Positions 9,111 to 17,771 of a DNA stretch of 64,000 nucleotides are shown here, one piece after another; positions within the stretch are counted from its first letter, which is position 1, and each line of letters opens with the position of its first letter. The notes beneath the pieces are model-generated. The model had not been told where the DNA came from. It saw only the letters and a list, made by a program, of their open reading frames with translations, and ran no database searches. Origin of the DNA: Pedobacter cryoconitis (GTDB taxonomy: Bacteria; Bacteroidota; Bacteroidia; Sphingobacteriales; Sphingobacteriaceae); NCBI RefSeq assembly GCF_001590605.1, contig NZ_CP014504.1:5828001-5892000 (forward strand). The letters are read 5' to 3'. The position numbers and the translations under genes were made by a program.

Positions 9111-9863
9111 TTAAAAGTTTTTCTTGGCAGCTTTCATGAAACGGCTGGCAAAAACAAAATCATTAAGTTCTGCTATGTCTGTATGGGCGATTTCTTTATT
9201 AGAACCTTCCCAGAATTTTTTTCCTTCGTGTAAGAAAAGAATATAGTCACCAATACCCATTACCGAGTTCATATCGTGGGTAACTACAATAGTAGTGGTA
9301 TTGTATTCTTCTGTAATTTCCTTAATCAGCTCATCAATAACGATAGATGTTTTCGGATCGAGACCTGAATTAGGCTCATCAACAAAAAGATATTTTGGGT
9401 TCATGGCAATTGCACGGGCAATTCCCACACGCTTTTTCATCCCTCCTGAAAGTTCTGCCGGAAAAAGTTTGTTTTTACCTTCCAGGTTGACCCTTTCCAG
9501 ACAAAAATTAACACGTTCCAGTTTTTCTTTAAAAGCGTGATCGGTAAACATATTCAACGGAAACATGATATTTTCTTCTACAGTCATGGAGTCAAAAAGT
9601 GCCGAACCCTGGAAAAGCATACCGATCTCTTTACGGATTTCAATACGCTGTTCAAAATCCATATCAATGAATTCTCTTCCATCATATTGCACACTTCCTT
9701 TTTCGGGGGTATGCAAGCCTATCATGCATTTTAGCAAGGTAGTTTTTCCTGAACCTGAACCACCAATGATCAAATTCGTCAACCCTTCTTTGAATATACC
9801 TGATATACCTTTCAGGACAGTATTGGACCCGAAAGATTTTTCAATGTCTTTGATTTCGATCAT
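9111..9863 (-). CDS. ABC transporter ATP-binding protein, MlaF type
   Basis: 250 residues. Walker A GGSGSGKTT (34-42), Q-loop MLFQGSALFD, signature LSGGMKKRVGIARAI, Walker B YLFVDEPNSGLDP and switch His THDMNS. The glycine-rich GGMKKRV signature and 'GSALFDSMTV' are typical of the Mla/Ttg2A/YrbF group that moves phospholipid between membranes. Its start overlaps the stop of the permease gene by 4 bp (ATGA), indicating translational coupling. No MCE-domain (MlaD) gene follows in this window. Confidence 0.9.
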   Translation of the reverse strand: MIEIKDIEKSFGSNTVLKGISGIFKEGLTNLIIGGSGSGKTTLLKCMIGLHTPEKGSVQYDGREFIDMDFEQRIEIRKEIGMLFQGSALFDSMTVEENIMFPLNMFTDHAFKEKLERVNFCLERVNLEGKNKLFPAELSGGMKKRVGIARAIAMNPKYLFVDEPNSGLDPKTSIVIDELIKEITEEYNTTTIVVTHDMNSVMGIGDYILFLHEGKKFWEGSNKEIAHTDIAELNDFVFASRFMKAAKKNF

Positions 9864-10594
9864 AATAATAATTGGGTTACAATGTAATCACAAGCCAGGA
9901 TGCTGATACAGCTTACTACAACTGCCCTTGTACTTGCCTGAGCAACTTCTAATGCACCACCTTTGACGTAAAAACCTTCGTAAGCAGGAACCGTAGTAAT
10001 GATGAAACCAAAAACAAATGCTTTGACCAGTGCAACAACGATAGTATAAGGATTAAAATCAGTAGTGATACCCTGGATATATTCTGCCGGAGTTACTGCC
10101 CCTGACAAAGTACCACCTAAATAACCACCCGTTATACTTAATACCATCGCAAAAATTACCAGAACAGGAACCATTGTAATTCCTGCAATCAGTTTAGGAA
10201 GAATCAGATAACCAGGTGAATTGATCCCCATGATTTCGAGTGCATCAATCTGTTCACTCACCCGCATGGTACCAATTTCCGAAGAAATCGCGGAACCAAT
10301 TTTACCCGCAAGTACAATGGCTGTAATAGTAGGACTGAGCTCAAGAATACTGGAATCACGCGTTACCGAACCAATAATAGTTTTAGGGATAAAATCACTC
10401 ACCAGCTGGAAGGCGATCTGTAAAGTCATAACAGCCCCGATAAAAGTAGAAATAATGGCAATTAAGCCAAGAGAACCTACTCCGACAAAGTCCATCTGTT
10501 GAAAAATGGCTTTAAGATATATTTTAAACTTTTCGGGCTTTCTGAAAACTGCCTTCAACAGCAACAGATATTTACCAAAATTGGTGAAGTTCAT
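9860..10594 (-). CDS. ABC transporter permease, MlaE family
   Basis: 244 residues with five to six hydrophobic segments. The conserved MlaE block is present at about 105-145 (EIGTMRVSEQIDALEIMGIN, then PKLIAG). It forms the membrane part of a phospholipid-transport ABC importer/exporter with the overlapping ATPase gene. First gene of a probable three-gene unit (permease, ATPase, methyltransferase). Length matches the family. Confidence 0.9.
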   Translation of the reverse strand: MNFTNFGKYLLLLKAVFRKPEKFKIYLKAIFQQMDFVGVGSLGLIAIISTFIGAVMTLQIAFQLVSDFIPKTIIGSVTRDSSILELSPTITAIVLAGKIGSAISSEIGTMRVSEQIDALEIMGINSPGYLILPKLIAGITMVPVLVIFAMVLSITGGYLGGTLSGAVTPAEYIQGITTDFNPYTIVVALVKAFVFGFIITTVPAYEGFYVKGGALEVAQASTRAVVVSCISILACDYIVTQLLL

Positions 10595-10913
10595 TCAGTA
10601 AGAAATTAGCTAATGTATTAATACTATAATAATACAAAGAAACAACAAAAAATGTTGTGGGTTTGTTTATTTCAAAAAAATATTCTGCTATTTGATGAAT
10701 AATGCGGTTTTTTGCAGCCAATTAGGGCTGGATCTATAGAATTGTCAATGACAGGAAAAAATGCTTTGCAGTCTTTTGTAACTAAATAGAACTTGCTCAG
10801 TCTTAATTGTGTATTGAGGCTTAATCAATGTTTATAGCTTGTGAAACTTAAACATAATAAACGTTGTTAAGACCGTTAATAATTTTATTGTTACTAATAT
10901 AGGAGAGTGATTT
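10595..10913. other. Divergent intergenic region, 319 bp
   Basis: AT-rich region between the divergent mlaE-like and pspC-like genes. No ORF of note and no strong hairpin was seen. Upstream of the plus-strand gene there is an AGGAG at about 10902, a Shine-Dalgarno-like sequence unusual for Bacteroidota. Promoters for both genes presumably lie here but no clear TAnnTTTG box was identified. Confidence 0.5.
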
Positions 10914-11582
10914 ATGGAAAACAGATTGTTAAGAAACGAACATGACAAGATAATTGCAGGCGTTTCATCGGGATTAGCAGAATATATGCAGGTAGATGTA
11001 ACTATCATCCGGTTATTATTTGTGTTGTCAACTATATTTTTGGTTGGAACTGGTATCCTGGTTTATCTGGTGATGTGGATTGTAGTGCCGGTAAATAATG
11101 ATCCGGCTGCGAGATTTTCAAAGTTTAATGATTATTTCAAGAAACAGAGTGATTTTCAGGGATTTAATACGCCGCCGCCATTTGGGCAGCAACCGCCATC
11201 TGCAGCAGCAGGAAACCCGGATGTGAAAAGTGCACCCGCACAGGACTGGCAGAATCCGTTAGATTTTAAATCTTTGCCAAAAAATAACGATACAGGACGG
11301 ACTGTCGGAGGATTAGTCCTTTTGGTAATCGGTTTATATTTTTTAATGAATGAGTTTAATCTGATCCCTTATTGGTTCAGGTTAGGTAAATTATGGCCTT
11401 TATTGTTTGTTGCGATCGGTTTAAGTTTCATCTTGAAAGCGAAACGACAAAATAAATGGGAAGACTGGAAAAAAGAACAACCTGAGGATTTAAATACCAC
11501 AGCAGGGCAACCTGCAACAGAACAACCTGTTGCGCAAGAGCCTGCAAAACCTGCAGACCAGACCCCAGAGAATCAATTGTAA
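10914..11582 (+). CDS. PspC domain membrane protein
   Basis: 222 residues. The N-terminal PspC domain (about 1-62) has the typical LxRxxxDKxIAGVxxGLAEY start and a transmembrane helix ending MWIVVPV. A Pro/Gln/Ala linker (about 80-120) leads to a C-terminal two-helix membrane module (about 128-185; VGGLVLLVIGLYFLM and LWPLLFVAIGLSFIL) of the LiaF-TM/DUF5668 type, then a Pro/Gln tail. PspC proteins belong to envelope-stress responses. It heads a three-gene cluster with the LiaF-like and RDD proteins. A good AGGAG precedes the start by 8 bases. Confidence 0.85.
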   Translation: MENRLLRNEHDKIIAGVSSGLAEYMQVDVTIIRLLFVLSTIFLVGTGILVYLVMWIVVPVNNDPAARFSKFNDYFKKQSDFQGFNTPPPFGQQPPSAAAGNPDVKSAPAQDWQNPLDFKSLPKNNDTGRTVGGLVLLVIGLYFLMNEFNLIPYWFRLGKLWPLLFVAIGLSFILKAKRQNKWEDWKKEQPEDLNTTAGQPATEQPVAQEPAKPADQTPENQL

Positions 11583-11602
11583 ACCCCCTAACAAATAATC
11601 TT

Positions 11603-12556
11603 ATGAAACTTAATAGAGTGATGTGGGGCGTAATACTACTGTTTGTAGGTGCTGTCCTTTTATTAGAAAACTTTGACGTAATTAATTTTTACTGGAGAAA
11701 TGTATGGAGCTTCTGGCCTGTATTCCTGATTATTGCCGGAGTAAATATCCTGTTCAACAGAAACAAATCGGAGACAGGAAACATAATTTCTCTAGCTGTA
11801 CTGGTATTGATGCTTGGTTTTGTGTTTTACAGGGGGCAGCAGCCTCCGCATAACAAGAACTGGATAGGCGATAGGCTGACGAAAGACCTGGACCTGGATT
11901 TAGATAGTGCAGGAGATGATGAAAGTCAGAATATCAAATTTACAGAACCATTTATTGTTGCAGACAGTTCAAAAAAGACTGTACTTAATATTTCTGGCGG
12001 TGGAACATCTTTTAATTTGAAAGGGGAAACTGAAGAGCTCATTACAGCTGACGTAGAACGCAAAAACGGCAATTTCATTTTACAAAAAGAGACTTCTGAT
12101 TCTGTGAATACAGTAACCTTTAAAATGAAAGATAAGAAAGGCAACTGGTCTCTTGGAAATGGAGGGAACAATGTTGATTTAAGGCTGAATAAAAGACCTG
12201 AATGGACTGTGAATATGAACATGGGTGCTGGTGAGGTAGATTTAGACCTGAGCGATTATAAGGTGAGAAGTTTCAGGTTTGATGGTGGTGCGGCTTCTGT
12301 TGATCTTAAGGTAGGTTCTTTATTGCCTATCACCGATGTGGTTGTGAAAACTGGTGTTGCCTCGATAGAAATTAGTATTCCTGAAGCTTCAGGTTGCAGA
12401 ATTAAAACAAAAACCGGGCTTTCTGCAAAGGATTTCCCTGGTTTTATCAAGATTGATAATAATAATTATGAGACTTCAAATTATAACGGATCTGCGAAAA
12501 AGATTTTTATTAATCTGGATGGTGGATTGAGTAATTTTGAAGTAACCAGACATTAA
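11603..12556 (+). CDS. LiaF-TM / DUF5668 protein with beta-helix-like ectodomain
   Basis: 317 residues. Two to three membrane helices in the first 75 residues (WGVILLFVGAVLLLENF, FWPVFLIIAGVNILF) match the LiaF N-terminal membrane domain. The rest is a repetitive beta-strand domain (about 125-317) resembling the DUF4097/toast-rack ectodomains of cell-wall-active antibiotic response proteins. It lies 20 bp after the PspC gene, so they probably share a transcript. LiaF-like proteins restrain envelope-stress signalling in Firmicutes; that role is not shown here. Confidence 0.78.
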   Translation: MKLNRVMWGVILLFVGAVLLLENFDVINFYWRNVWSFWPVFLIIAGVNILFNRNKSETGNIISLAVLVLMLGFVFYRGQQPPHNKNWIGDRLTKDLDLDLDSAGDDESQNIKFTEPFIVADSSKKTVLNISGGGTSFNLKGETEELITADVERKNGNFILQKETSDSVNTVTFKMKDKKGNWSLGNGGNNVDLRLNKRPEWTVNMNMGAGEVDLDLSDYKVRSFRFDGGAASVDLKVGSLLPITDVVVKTGVASIEISIPEASGCRIKTKTGLSAKDFPGFIKIDNNNYETSNYNGSAKKIFINLDGGLSNFEVTRH

Positions 12557-12562
12557 GAGCTA

Positions 12563-13171
12563 TTGGAATCAAATTATGTTGTAGTCGTTAATGGAAAGCC
12601 TGAGGGGCCATACGATTTTGAGCAGTTAAAGCATATGACTATTGTAGCGGGCACCTTTGTAAGGAAGCCCGGAATGGACGATTATAAAGAAGCGCACGAG
12701 TTCCCTGAACTCCGTGCGCTTTTTGGTTTTAGCTATGAACAGACTGCCCCGCAGTATTTTGCTTCGTTTGATCAGCGTTTGCTGGCGGCTGTAATTGATT
12801 ATTTTATTTTGTTTTTGGTTTACATTGTGCTGTTACTTTGCTGTTTTGTTTTTGTGAAGGGGCAGGGGGAAAGGATTTCTTTTGCTTTGTTGTTGTTACC
12901 ATTGATTCCAGTGTTTAAATTCATTTATGGTGTTTTTGCAGAGGCTTCTGAGAAGCAGGGGACAATTGGGAAAAGACTGTTAAGTATTAAGGTAACGGAT
13001 ATGGGAGGGGCAAGGGTAAGTATTGGTTTGTCTTTCTTAAGGAACCTGGGCAAGGTCTTATCTGTTGCTCCATTTTTTTTTGGGTATCTATATAGTTTTT
13101 TGAATAAGAAGCAACAGTGTTTTCACGATGTTGCTGCAGGCACTTTGGTCATCAAGGATCGCCTGATCTAA
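12563..13171 (+). CDS. GYF_2-RDD fusion membrane protein
   Basis: 202 residues from a TTG start; there is no in-frame ATG nearby. An N-terminal GYF_2/DUF4339-like domain (about 3-52; VVVNGKPEGPYDFEQLK) is followed by an RDD membrane domain (about 65-200) beginning ASFDQRLLAAVIDYF with Arg-Asp, then a helix with GKRLLSIKV and CFHDVAAGTLVI. RDD proteins are small membrane proteins, some linked to Na+/H+ transport or compatible-solute response. It is six bases downstream of the LiaF-like gene and ends the cluster at a terminator. Confidence 0.8.
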   Translation: MESNYVVVVNGKPEGPYDFEQLKHMTIVAGTFVRKPGMDDYKEAHEFPELRALFGFSYEQTAPQYFASFDQRLLAAVIDYFILFLVYIVLLLCCFVFVKGQGERISFALLLLPLIPVFKFIYGVFAEASEKQGTIGKRLLSIKVTDMGGARVSIGLSFLRNLGKVLSVAPFFFGYLYSFLNKKQQCFHDVAAGTLVIKDRLI

Positions 13172-13175
13172 AAAT

Positions 13176-13210
13176 AAAAAAGGAATATGGCTATTCCTTT
13201 TTTATTTTTT
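13176..13210 (+). terminator. Intrinsic terminator after the RDD gene
   Basis: A 12-bp stem AAAAAAGGAATA / TATTCCTTTTTT (13176-13187 and 13192-13203) with loop TGGC, followed by T-rich DNA. It starts 5 bp after the stop codon. Confidence 0.88.
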
Positions 13211-13291
13211 CTCTTCCACCATTTATTGGGATTACAGGGCTGTTTTGTTGTGTAAATTCAAAACGTGGCTTGTGTCTATTCCTTATTTGAC

Positions 13292-13361
13292 TTGACAAAG
13301 TTTAACATAATCTTTATATTTTTGATGTGAATTCACATACAAAACATAATCTTTATCTTTG
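13292..13361 (+). promoter_or_regulatory. Duplicated promoter-like region of ispG
   Basis: Two -7 boxes fit the Bacteroidota consensus: TATTTTTG (13317-13324, with TTG at 13292-13294 upstream) and TATCTTTG (13354-13361). The second is only 7 bp before the ATG at 13369. A 14-bp direct repeat (AACATAATCTTTAT at 13304-13317 and 13343-13356) carries both. The downstream box would give a nearly leaderless mRNA. Confidence 0.5.
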
Positions 13362-13368
13362 TACCCTT

Positions 13369-15327
13369 ATGGAAAACGTAGCAGCACAAAAAGAATTAGC
13401 CGGAGGGTATTGTAATCAGCTAAACCAGTATTCCAGGTTCTTAACACGTGAGGTTTCTATAGGAGATATTCCTATGGGTGGGTTGAATCCGATCAGGATA
13501 CAATCTATGACCACTACGGATACTATGGATACGCTTGGGACCGTAGAACAAACCATCAGGATGGTAGAGTCTGGTTGTGAATATGTGAGGATTACAGCGC
13601 CTAGCATGAAGGAAGCTGAAAATCTGGCTAATATTAAGAAAGAGCTGAGGTTCAGAGGCTATAACGTTCCTTTGGTAGCAGATATACATTTTACACCAAA
13701 TGCTGCTGAAGCTGCTGCCCGTATTGTGGAGAAAGTAAGAGTTAATCCAGGTAATTATGCGGATAAGAAACGTTTTGAAAATATAGAATATACACAGCTG
13801 GCTTATCAGGCTGAGCTGGAAAGGATTTATAAGAAGTTCTCACCCCTGGTAAAAATTTGTAAGGAATACGGTACTGCAATGCGTATTGGTACAAATCATG
13901 GCTCGTTATCAGACAGAATTATGAGCCAGTACGGAGATACACCACGCGGAATGGTGGAATCTGCTATGGAATTTATGAGGATCTGTGAGGACCTGAATTA
14001 TTATAATCTGGTGATTTCCATGAAAGCGAGTAATACACAGGTGATGGTCCAGGCTTATCGTTTACTGGTAGAAACCATGGTTAAAGAAGGGATGAACTAT
14101 CCGCTGCACCTTGGGGTAACTGAAGCTGGTGACGGAGAGGATGGAAGAATCAAGTCTGCAGTGGGTATTGGTACTTTACTGGAAGATGGTTTAGGGGATA
14201 CGATCAGGGTTTCTCTGACTGAAGATCCTGAATTTGAAGCTCCGGTAGCCAAAGCATTGGCCAATCGTTATGTAAACCGTGCTTTAAATATGGTGGAGAA
14301 TGAAAAAATTGAGATCAGGGATTTACCTTATAATCCTTATGAATATAACCGCAGGGTGACTTTACCAGTGCAGCACATTGGGGGACACCATCATCCGGTA
14401 GTGATGCTGGATGTGTCTTCGAAAAATTTAAAAGATCCTTATTTCCTAACCGAAGTTGGCTACAAATACAGCGCAGGGCTGGATAAATATAATATGGCCG
14501 ATCAGGCCTGTGATCTTGTTTATTTAGGGGATGAACTACCTTCTTTTTCTTTCCCGGGGAATTTACGTCAGATTTATAATTACAGCACCTGGTTAACACT
14601 GAAGGATAAAAGCAATTGTCACCCGTTGATTAAACTGGAAAATTATGCAGCGGTGGTTCAGAGAGATCCTATACTGAACCTCGTTATTGTCAATGCAAAG
14701 AACTATAGTAAAGCATTGCTACCTCTATTGGATAAAACAGTGGTGCTGGTACTGGAAACTTCTGCTGAGCAAGGAACAATAGAACAAAGAGCCTTTTTTA
14801 TTGACCTGCTGAAGAGCGGTAATCAGATTCCGGTTATTATAAAGAGATCTTATGCTGCAATTAGTGCGGATGATCTGCAGTTATATGCGGCGACTGATTT
14901 AGGCGCCTTGTTTACGGATGGTCTTGGGGATGGGGTTTGGATTGATGCTCCTGAAGCAGTAGGGCTTCCGGTTATGAACTCTACAAGTTTTGGAATTCTT
15001 CAGGCTACCCGGACGAGGATTTCTAAAACAGAATACATTTCTTGTCCAAGTTGTGGCAGAACATTGTTCGATTTACAGGAAACTACCCAGTTGATCCGTT
15101 CCAGAACTGATCATTTGAAAGGGATCAAAATTGGGATTATGGGCTGTATTGTGAACGGACCTGGTGAAATGGCAGATGCTGATTATGGGTATGTAGGTAC
15201 GGGCCCCGGTAAAATTACTTTATACCGTGGTAAAGAAGTCGTGAAAAAAAATGTGAATTCTGCCAAAGCGCTCGATGATCTGATAGACCTGATCAAAGAG
15301 GATGGCAATTGGACAGAAGGGAAATAA
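13369..15327 (+). CDS. ispG: (E)-4-hydroxy-3-methylbut-2-enyl-diphosphate synthase
   Basis: About 652 residues from the ATG. A GTG 42 bp upstream in frame would add 14 residues but overlaps a promoter-like box. Converts ME-cPP to HMBPP in the MEP isoprenoid pathway. The TIM barrel begins IQSMTTTDTMDT; the family insertion domain lies in the middle (about 350-545 region), giving the long form seen in Bacteroidota, Chlamydiae and plants. The C-terminal [4Fe-4S] domain has CPSCGRTLFD and GIMGCIVNGPGEMADADYG, supplying the three Cys and the Glu ligand. Single gene with a terminator that reaches into the convergent hydrolase gene. Confidence 0.95.
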   Translation: MENVAAQKELAGGYCNQLNQYSRFLTREVSIGDIPMGGLNPIRIQSMTTTDTMDTLGTVEQTIRMVESGCEYVRITAPSMKEAENLANIKKELRFRGYNVPLVADIHFTPNAAEAAARIVEKVRVNPGNYADKKRFENIEYTQLAYQAELERIYKKFSPLVKICKEYGTAMRIGTNHGSLSDRIMSQYGDTPRGMVESAMEFMRICEDLNYYNLVISMKASNTQVMVQAYRLLVETMVKEGMNYPLHLGVTEAGDGEDGRIKSAVGIGTLLEDGLGDTIRVSLTEDPEFEAPVAKALANRYVNRALNMVENEKIEIRDLPYNPYEYNRRVTLPVQHIGGHHHPVVMLDVSSKNLKDPYFLTEVGYKYSAGLDKYNMADQACDLVYLGDELPSFSFPGNLRQIYNYSTWLTLKDKSNCHPLIKLENYAAVVQRDPILNLVIVNAKNYSKALLPLLDKTVVLVLETSAEQGTIEQRAFFIDLLKSGNQIPVIIKRSYAAISADDLQLYAATDLGALFTDGLGDGVWIDAPEAVGLPVMNSTSFGILQATRTRISKTEYISCPSCGRTLFDLQETTQLIRSRTDHLKGIKIGIMGCIVNGPGEMADADYGYVGTGPGKITLYRGKEVVKKNVNSAKALDDLIDLIKEDGNWTEGK

Positions 15328-15349
15328 AACTTTATAATAAAGTATGCAG

Positions 15350-15385
15350 ATGCCAGCTTGTATTAATTTATAGGCTGGCATTTTT
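15350..15385 (+). terminator. Intrinsic terminator of ispG, overlapping the convergent CDS
   Basis: Stem ATGCCAGC (15350-15357) with GCTGGCAT (15374-15381) and a T5 run. The right arm lies within the final codons of the minus-strand hydrolase, whose stop is at 15368-15370. Confidence 0.75.
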
Positions 15386-16198
15386 GATAAAGGCAAGTGT
15401 TTTTTTACACACTTCAAGCAATTGAGCAGGTAGTTCGGTTGCTGTGTAAGGATGCGAAGCTCCAAAAACATGATTAGCGCCTTTGATTTTCTGCAATTGA
15501 GCTTTCGGCTGTGCTTGTGCGAGTTCTTGTGCTACACTGAATTTTACATTTACATCTTCATCGCCATGCAAAATTAACCAGGGTATTTTAATTTTTGCAG
15601 CAGCATGCAGCAAGTCAAATTCTTTTTTATGTGCATTAAAATCTTCGAGCAATGTACTGTTCAAAGGCATTTTCTCTTTTGTTCTGGCATTTTCTACAAA
15701 GATTCTTCCTGTAGATAACCATTCTTTCTCTTGCTCTTTTTTCCATAAGGAATTAAAATCTGAGATAGCAGACCAGGTAATTATTTTGTTGATGCGTTCA
15801 TCGGCTGCGCCTTTTAAAATAACTAAAGCACCACCACGGCTATGTCCAATGACATAAACAGGGTTGAGCGGGTAAGTATGTGCAATGTAGTTAAGAGCCG
15901 TATCTACATCTTTAAGCTCCATACTCACCGTGTTTGCAGCAAAAGCTTCTGAATCAGTAACATCATCAGGTTTTTGTTCGGTTACACCACTATGGCTCAG
16001 GTTAAATTTGAAATAACGGTATCCATTGGAGGCAAAATAGGAAGCTACCAGGTTATGGGCGCCCCAATCTTTAAATCCTTTGAAGCCATGTACGAATAAA
16101 ATGCAAGGCTGATTTGTCTGATTATCGTCATAGGTAAGGTCGCCTGAAATGGTTTTATCTTTGGATCCGGACAGAATAAAGTGCTCTTTTTTAATCAT
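15368..16198 (-). CDS. Alpha/beta hydrolase
   Basis: 276 residues, no signal peptide, so cytoplasmic. HGFKGFKDWG forms the oxyanion-type loop. The nucleophile elbow GHSRGG sits at about 120, acid HGDEDVN at about 215, and the catalytic His in GANHVFG near 245, so the full Ser-Asp-His triad is visible. It resembles the dienelactone-hydrolase/serine-aminopeptidase group; the substrate is unknown. It is convergent with ispG and divergent from hemA. Confidence 0.85.
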   Translation of the reverse strand: MIKKEHFILSGSKDKTISGDLTYDDNQTNQPCILFVHGFKGFKDWGAHNLVASYFASNGYRYFKFNLSHSGVTEQKPDDVTDSEAFAANTVSMELKDVDTALNYIAHTYPLNPVYVIGHSRGGALVILKGAADERINKIITWSAISDFNSLWKKEQEKEWLSTGRIFVENARTKEKMPLNSTLLEDFNAHKKEFDLLHAAAKIKIPWLILHGDEDVNVKFSVAQELAQAQPKAQLQKIKGANHVFGASHPYTATELPAQLLEVCKKTLAFIKNASL

Positions 16199-16332
16199 AA
16201 CTTTCTTTTATAGCGTGTTAGCTTATTAACAAACATAATGATCTCTTGTTTTTTTCTGAAAATGTTTAATTTAAAATCTTTCTAAATTGATCTTAATTAC
16301 AGCATAATGACAGACGCTAAGGGAGGTCTTAT

Positions 16333-16340
16333 TACTTTTG
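16333..16340 (+). promoter_or_regulatory. Putative -7 box of hemA
   Basis: TACTTTTG matches TAnnTTTG exactly and lies 32 bp upstream of the hemA TTG start. No clear -33 TTG at the usual spacing was found. Confidence 0.5.
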
Positions 16341-16372
16341 TTTCCACTATATAAACACAACACAAACCCAAA

Positions 16373-17599
16373 TTGGAATATTTAAAGATACTTGCTTTCA
16401 CTCATAAACAAATTGACTTAAAGTCTTTAGGGAAATTAGTTATCTGTGAGCAGACACTGGACGACAGACTGAAGAATATTCAAAATGAACTGGATGTAAA
16501 AGAAATCTTTTATATCGGTACGTGTAACCGCGTTGAGTTTGTTTTTACCACTGCTCACGAATTGGACCGTGAATTTATCCTTCGTTTCCTGACTGTGCTT
16601 GACATGGGATTACCGGAAGCATATATGGATAAGTTTCTGGAAAGTGTTTCTGTTTATGAACAAGTGGAAGCTTTCAACCATTTATTACGTACTTCCTGCT
16701 CATTGGAAAGTTTAGTGGTTGGTGAAAAAGAAATCCTTGCCCAGGTACGCCGGGCTTATGAAGCATGCCGTGTTTCTGGTTTTACAGCCGATTATATGCG
16801 AATGATCATGAACCGCGTAGTTAAAACAGCAAAGGAAGTTTATACCCATACGAATATCTCTAAAAACCCGGTTTCGGTAGTCTCTTTAGCTTACCGCAAA
16901 TTAAGGGACCTGACTATAACTGCCAGCTCAAGAATTCTGATTATAGGAGCTGGTGAGACTAACAAAAACTTAGCGCAATACCTTAAAAAACACAAGTACT
17001 CTAATTTTTCTATCTTCAACAGAACGGTAGAAAATGCACAGTCCCTTGCAAAAGATTTAAACGGTATCGCTTATCCATTGACCGCACTGGAAAATTTCGA
17101 TCAGGGTTTTGATGTCATCATTACCTGTACCGGTGCTACTGAACCCATCATCACAGAAAAAATTTACCGTAAGCTATTAAATGGCGAAACGGGCAAAAAA
17201 GTTATTGTAGATCTTGCAATTCCTAATGATACTGCACCAGCTGTTATCCAAAACTTCCCTGTACATTATATTGAGGTTGAATCTTTAAAAGAGATCGCCC
17301 GCAAAAATATTCAGGAACGTTATGATGAACTGGTTAATGCAGAGCAAATTATCGATCAGAATATCAAAGAATTTGATTTAGTACTTCGCCAGCGCAAAAT
17401 AGAAATTGCCATGAGTGAAGTTCCTCAGAAAATTAAAGCAATTAAAAGTAAGGCACTGGATATTGTTTTTGCAGAGGAAATCAATACACTGGATGAAAAT
17501 TCAAGACTGGTTCTTGAACGGGTGATGGATTACATGGAAAAGAAATATATTAGCGTACCGATGATCATGGCAAAAGAAATTCTGGTCAACAATAGCTAA
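16373..17599 (+). CDS. hemA: Glutamyl-tRNA reductase
   Basis: 408 residues from a TTG start; the first residues match the family N-terminus and no upstream ATG exists. First step of C5-pathway tetrapyrrole synthesis, reducing glutamyl-tRNA to glutamate-1-semialdehyde with NADPH. The catalytic Cys is in YIGTCNRVEF (about 50); the S-C-S-L-E-S-L-V-V-G-E loop, the NADPH-binding ILIIGAGETN (about 184) and the C-terminal dimerisation helix are present. It stands at the head of the haem cluster, 172 bp before hemC-hemD. Confidence 0.96.
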   Translation: MEYLKILAFTHKQIDLKSLGKLVICEQTLDDRLKNIQNELDVKEIFYIGTCNRVEFVFTTAHELDREFILRFLTVLDMGLPEAYMDKFLESVSVYEQVEAFNHLLRTSCSLESLVVGEKEILAQVRRAYEACRVSGFTADYMRMIMNRVVKTAKEVYTHTNISKNPVSVVSLAYRKLRDLTITASSRILIIGAGETNKNLAQYLKKHKYSNFSIFNRTVENAQSLAKDLNGIAYPLTALENFDQGFDVIITCTGATEPIITEKIYRKLLNGETGKKVIVDLAIPNDTAPAVIQNFPVHYIEVESLKEIARKNIQERYDELVNAEQIIDQNIKEFDLVLRQRKIEIAMSEVPQKIKAIKSKALDIVFAEEINTLDENSRLVLERVMDYMEKKYISVPMIMAKEILVNNS

Positions 17600-17669
17600 C
17601 CTTCCTGGGTAGATTAGTCAGCACAAATACATTATTTGTTTATTATTTAAGACTATAGCTCTTTTAGGT

Positions 17670-17677
17670 TAAATTTG
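17670..17677 (+). promoter_or_regulatory. Putative -7 box before the hemCD-hemB-hemL unit
   Basis: TAAATTTG fits TAnnTTTG, 94 bp upstream of the hemC ATG. It suggests that hemCD can be transcribed separately from hemA. Confidence 0.4.
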
Positions 17678-17771
17678 CGCGAATCTAAATACGTGATAGC
17701 TACAAAAGCTTAATTCAACGTTTGTTTATTAACGGTTGACGGAAGCTTTATAAAAGAACAAATATATACTG

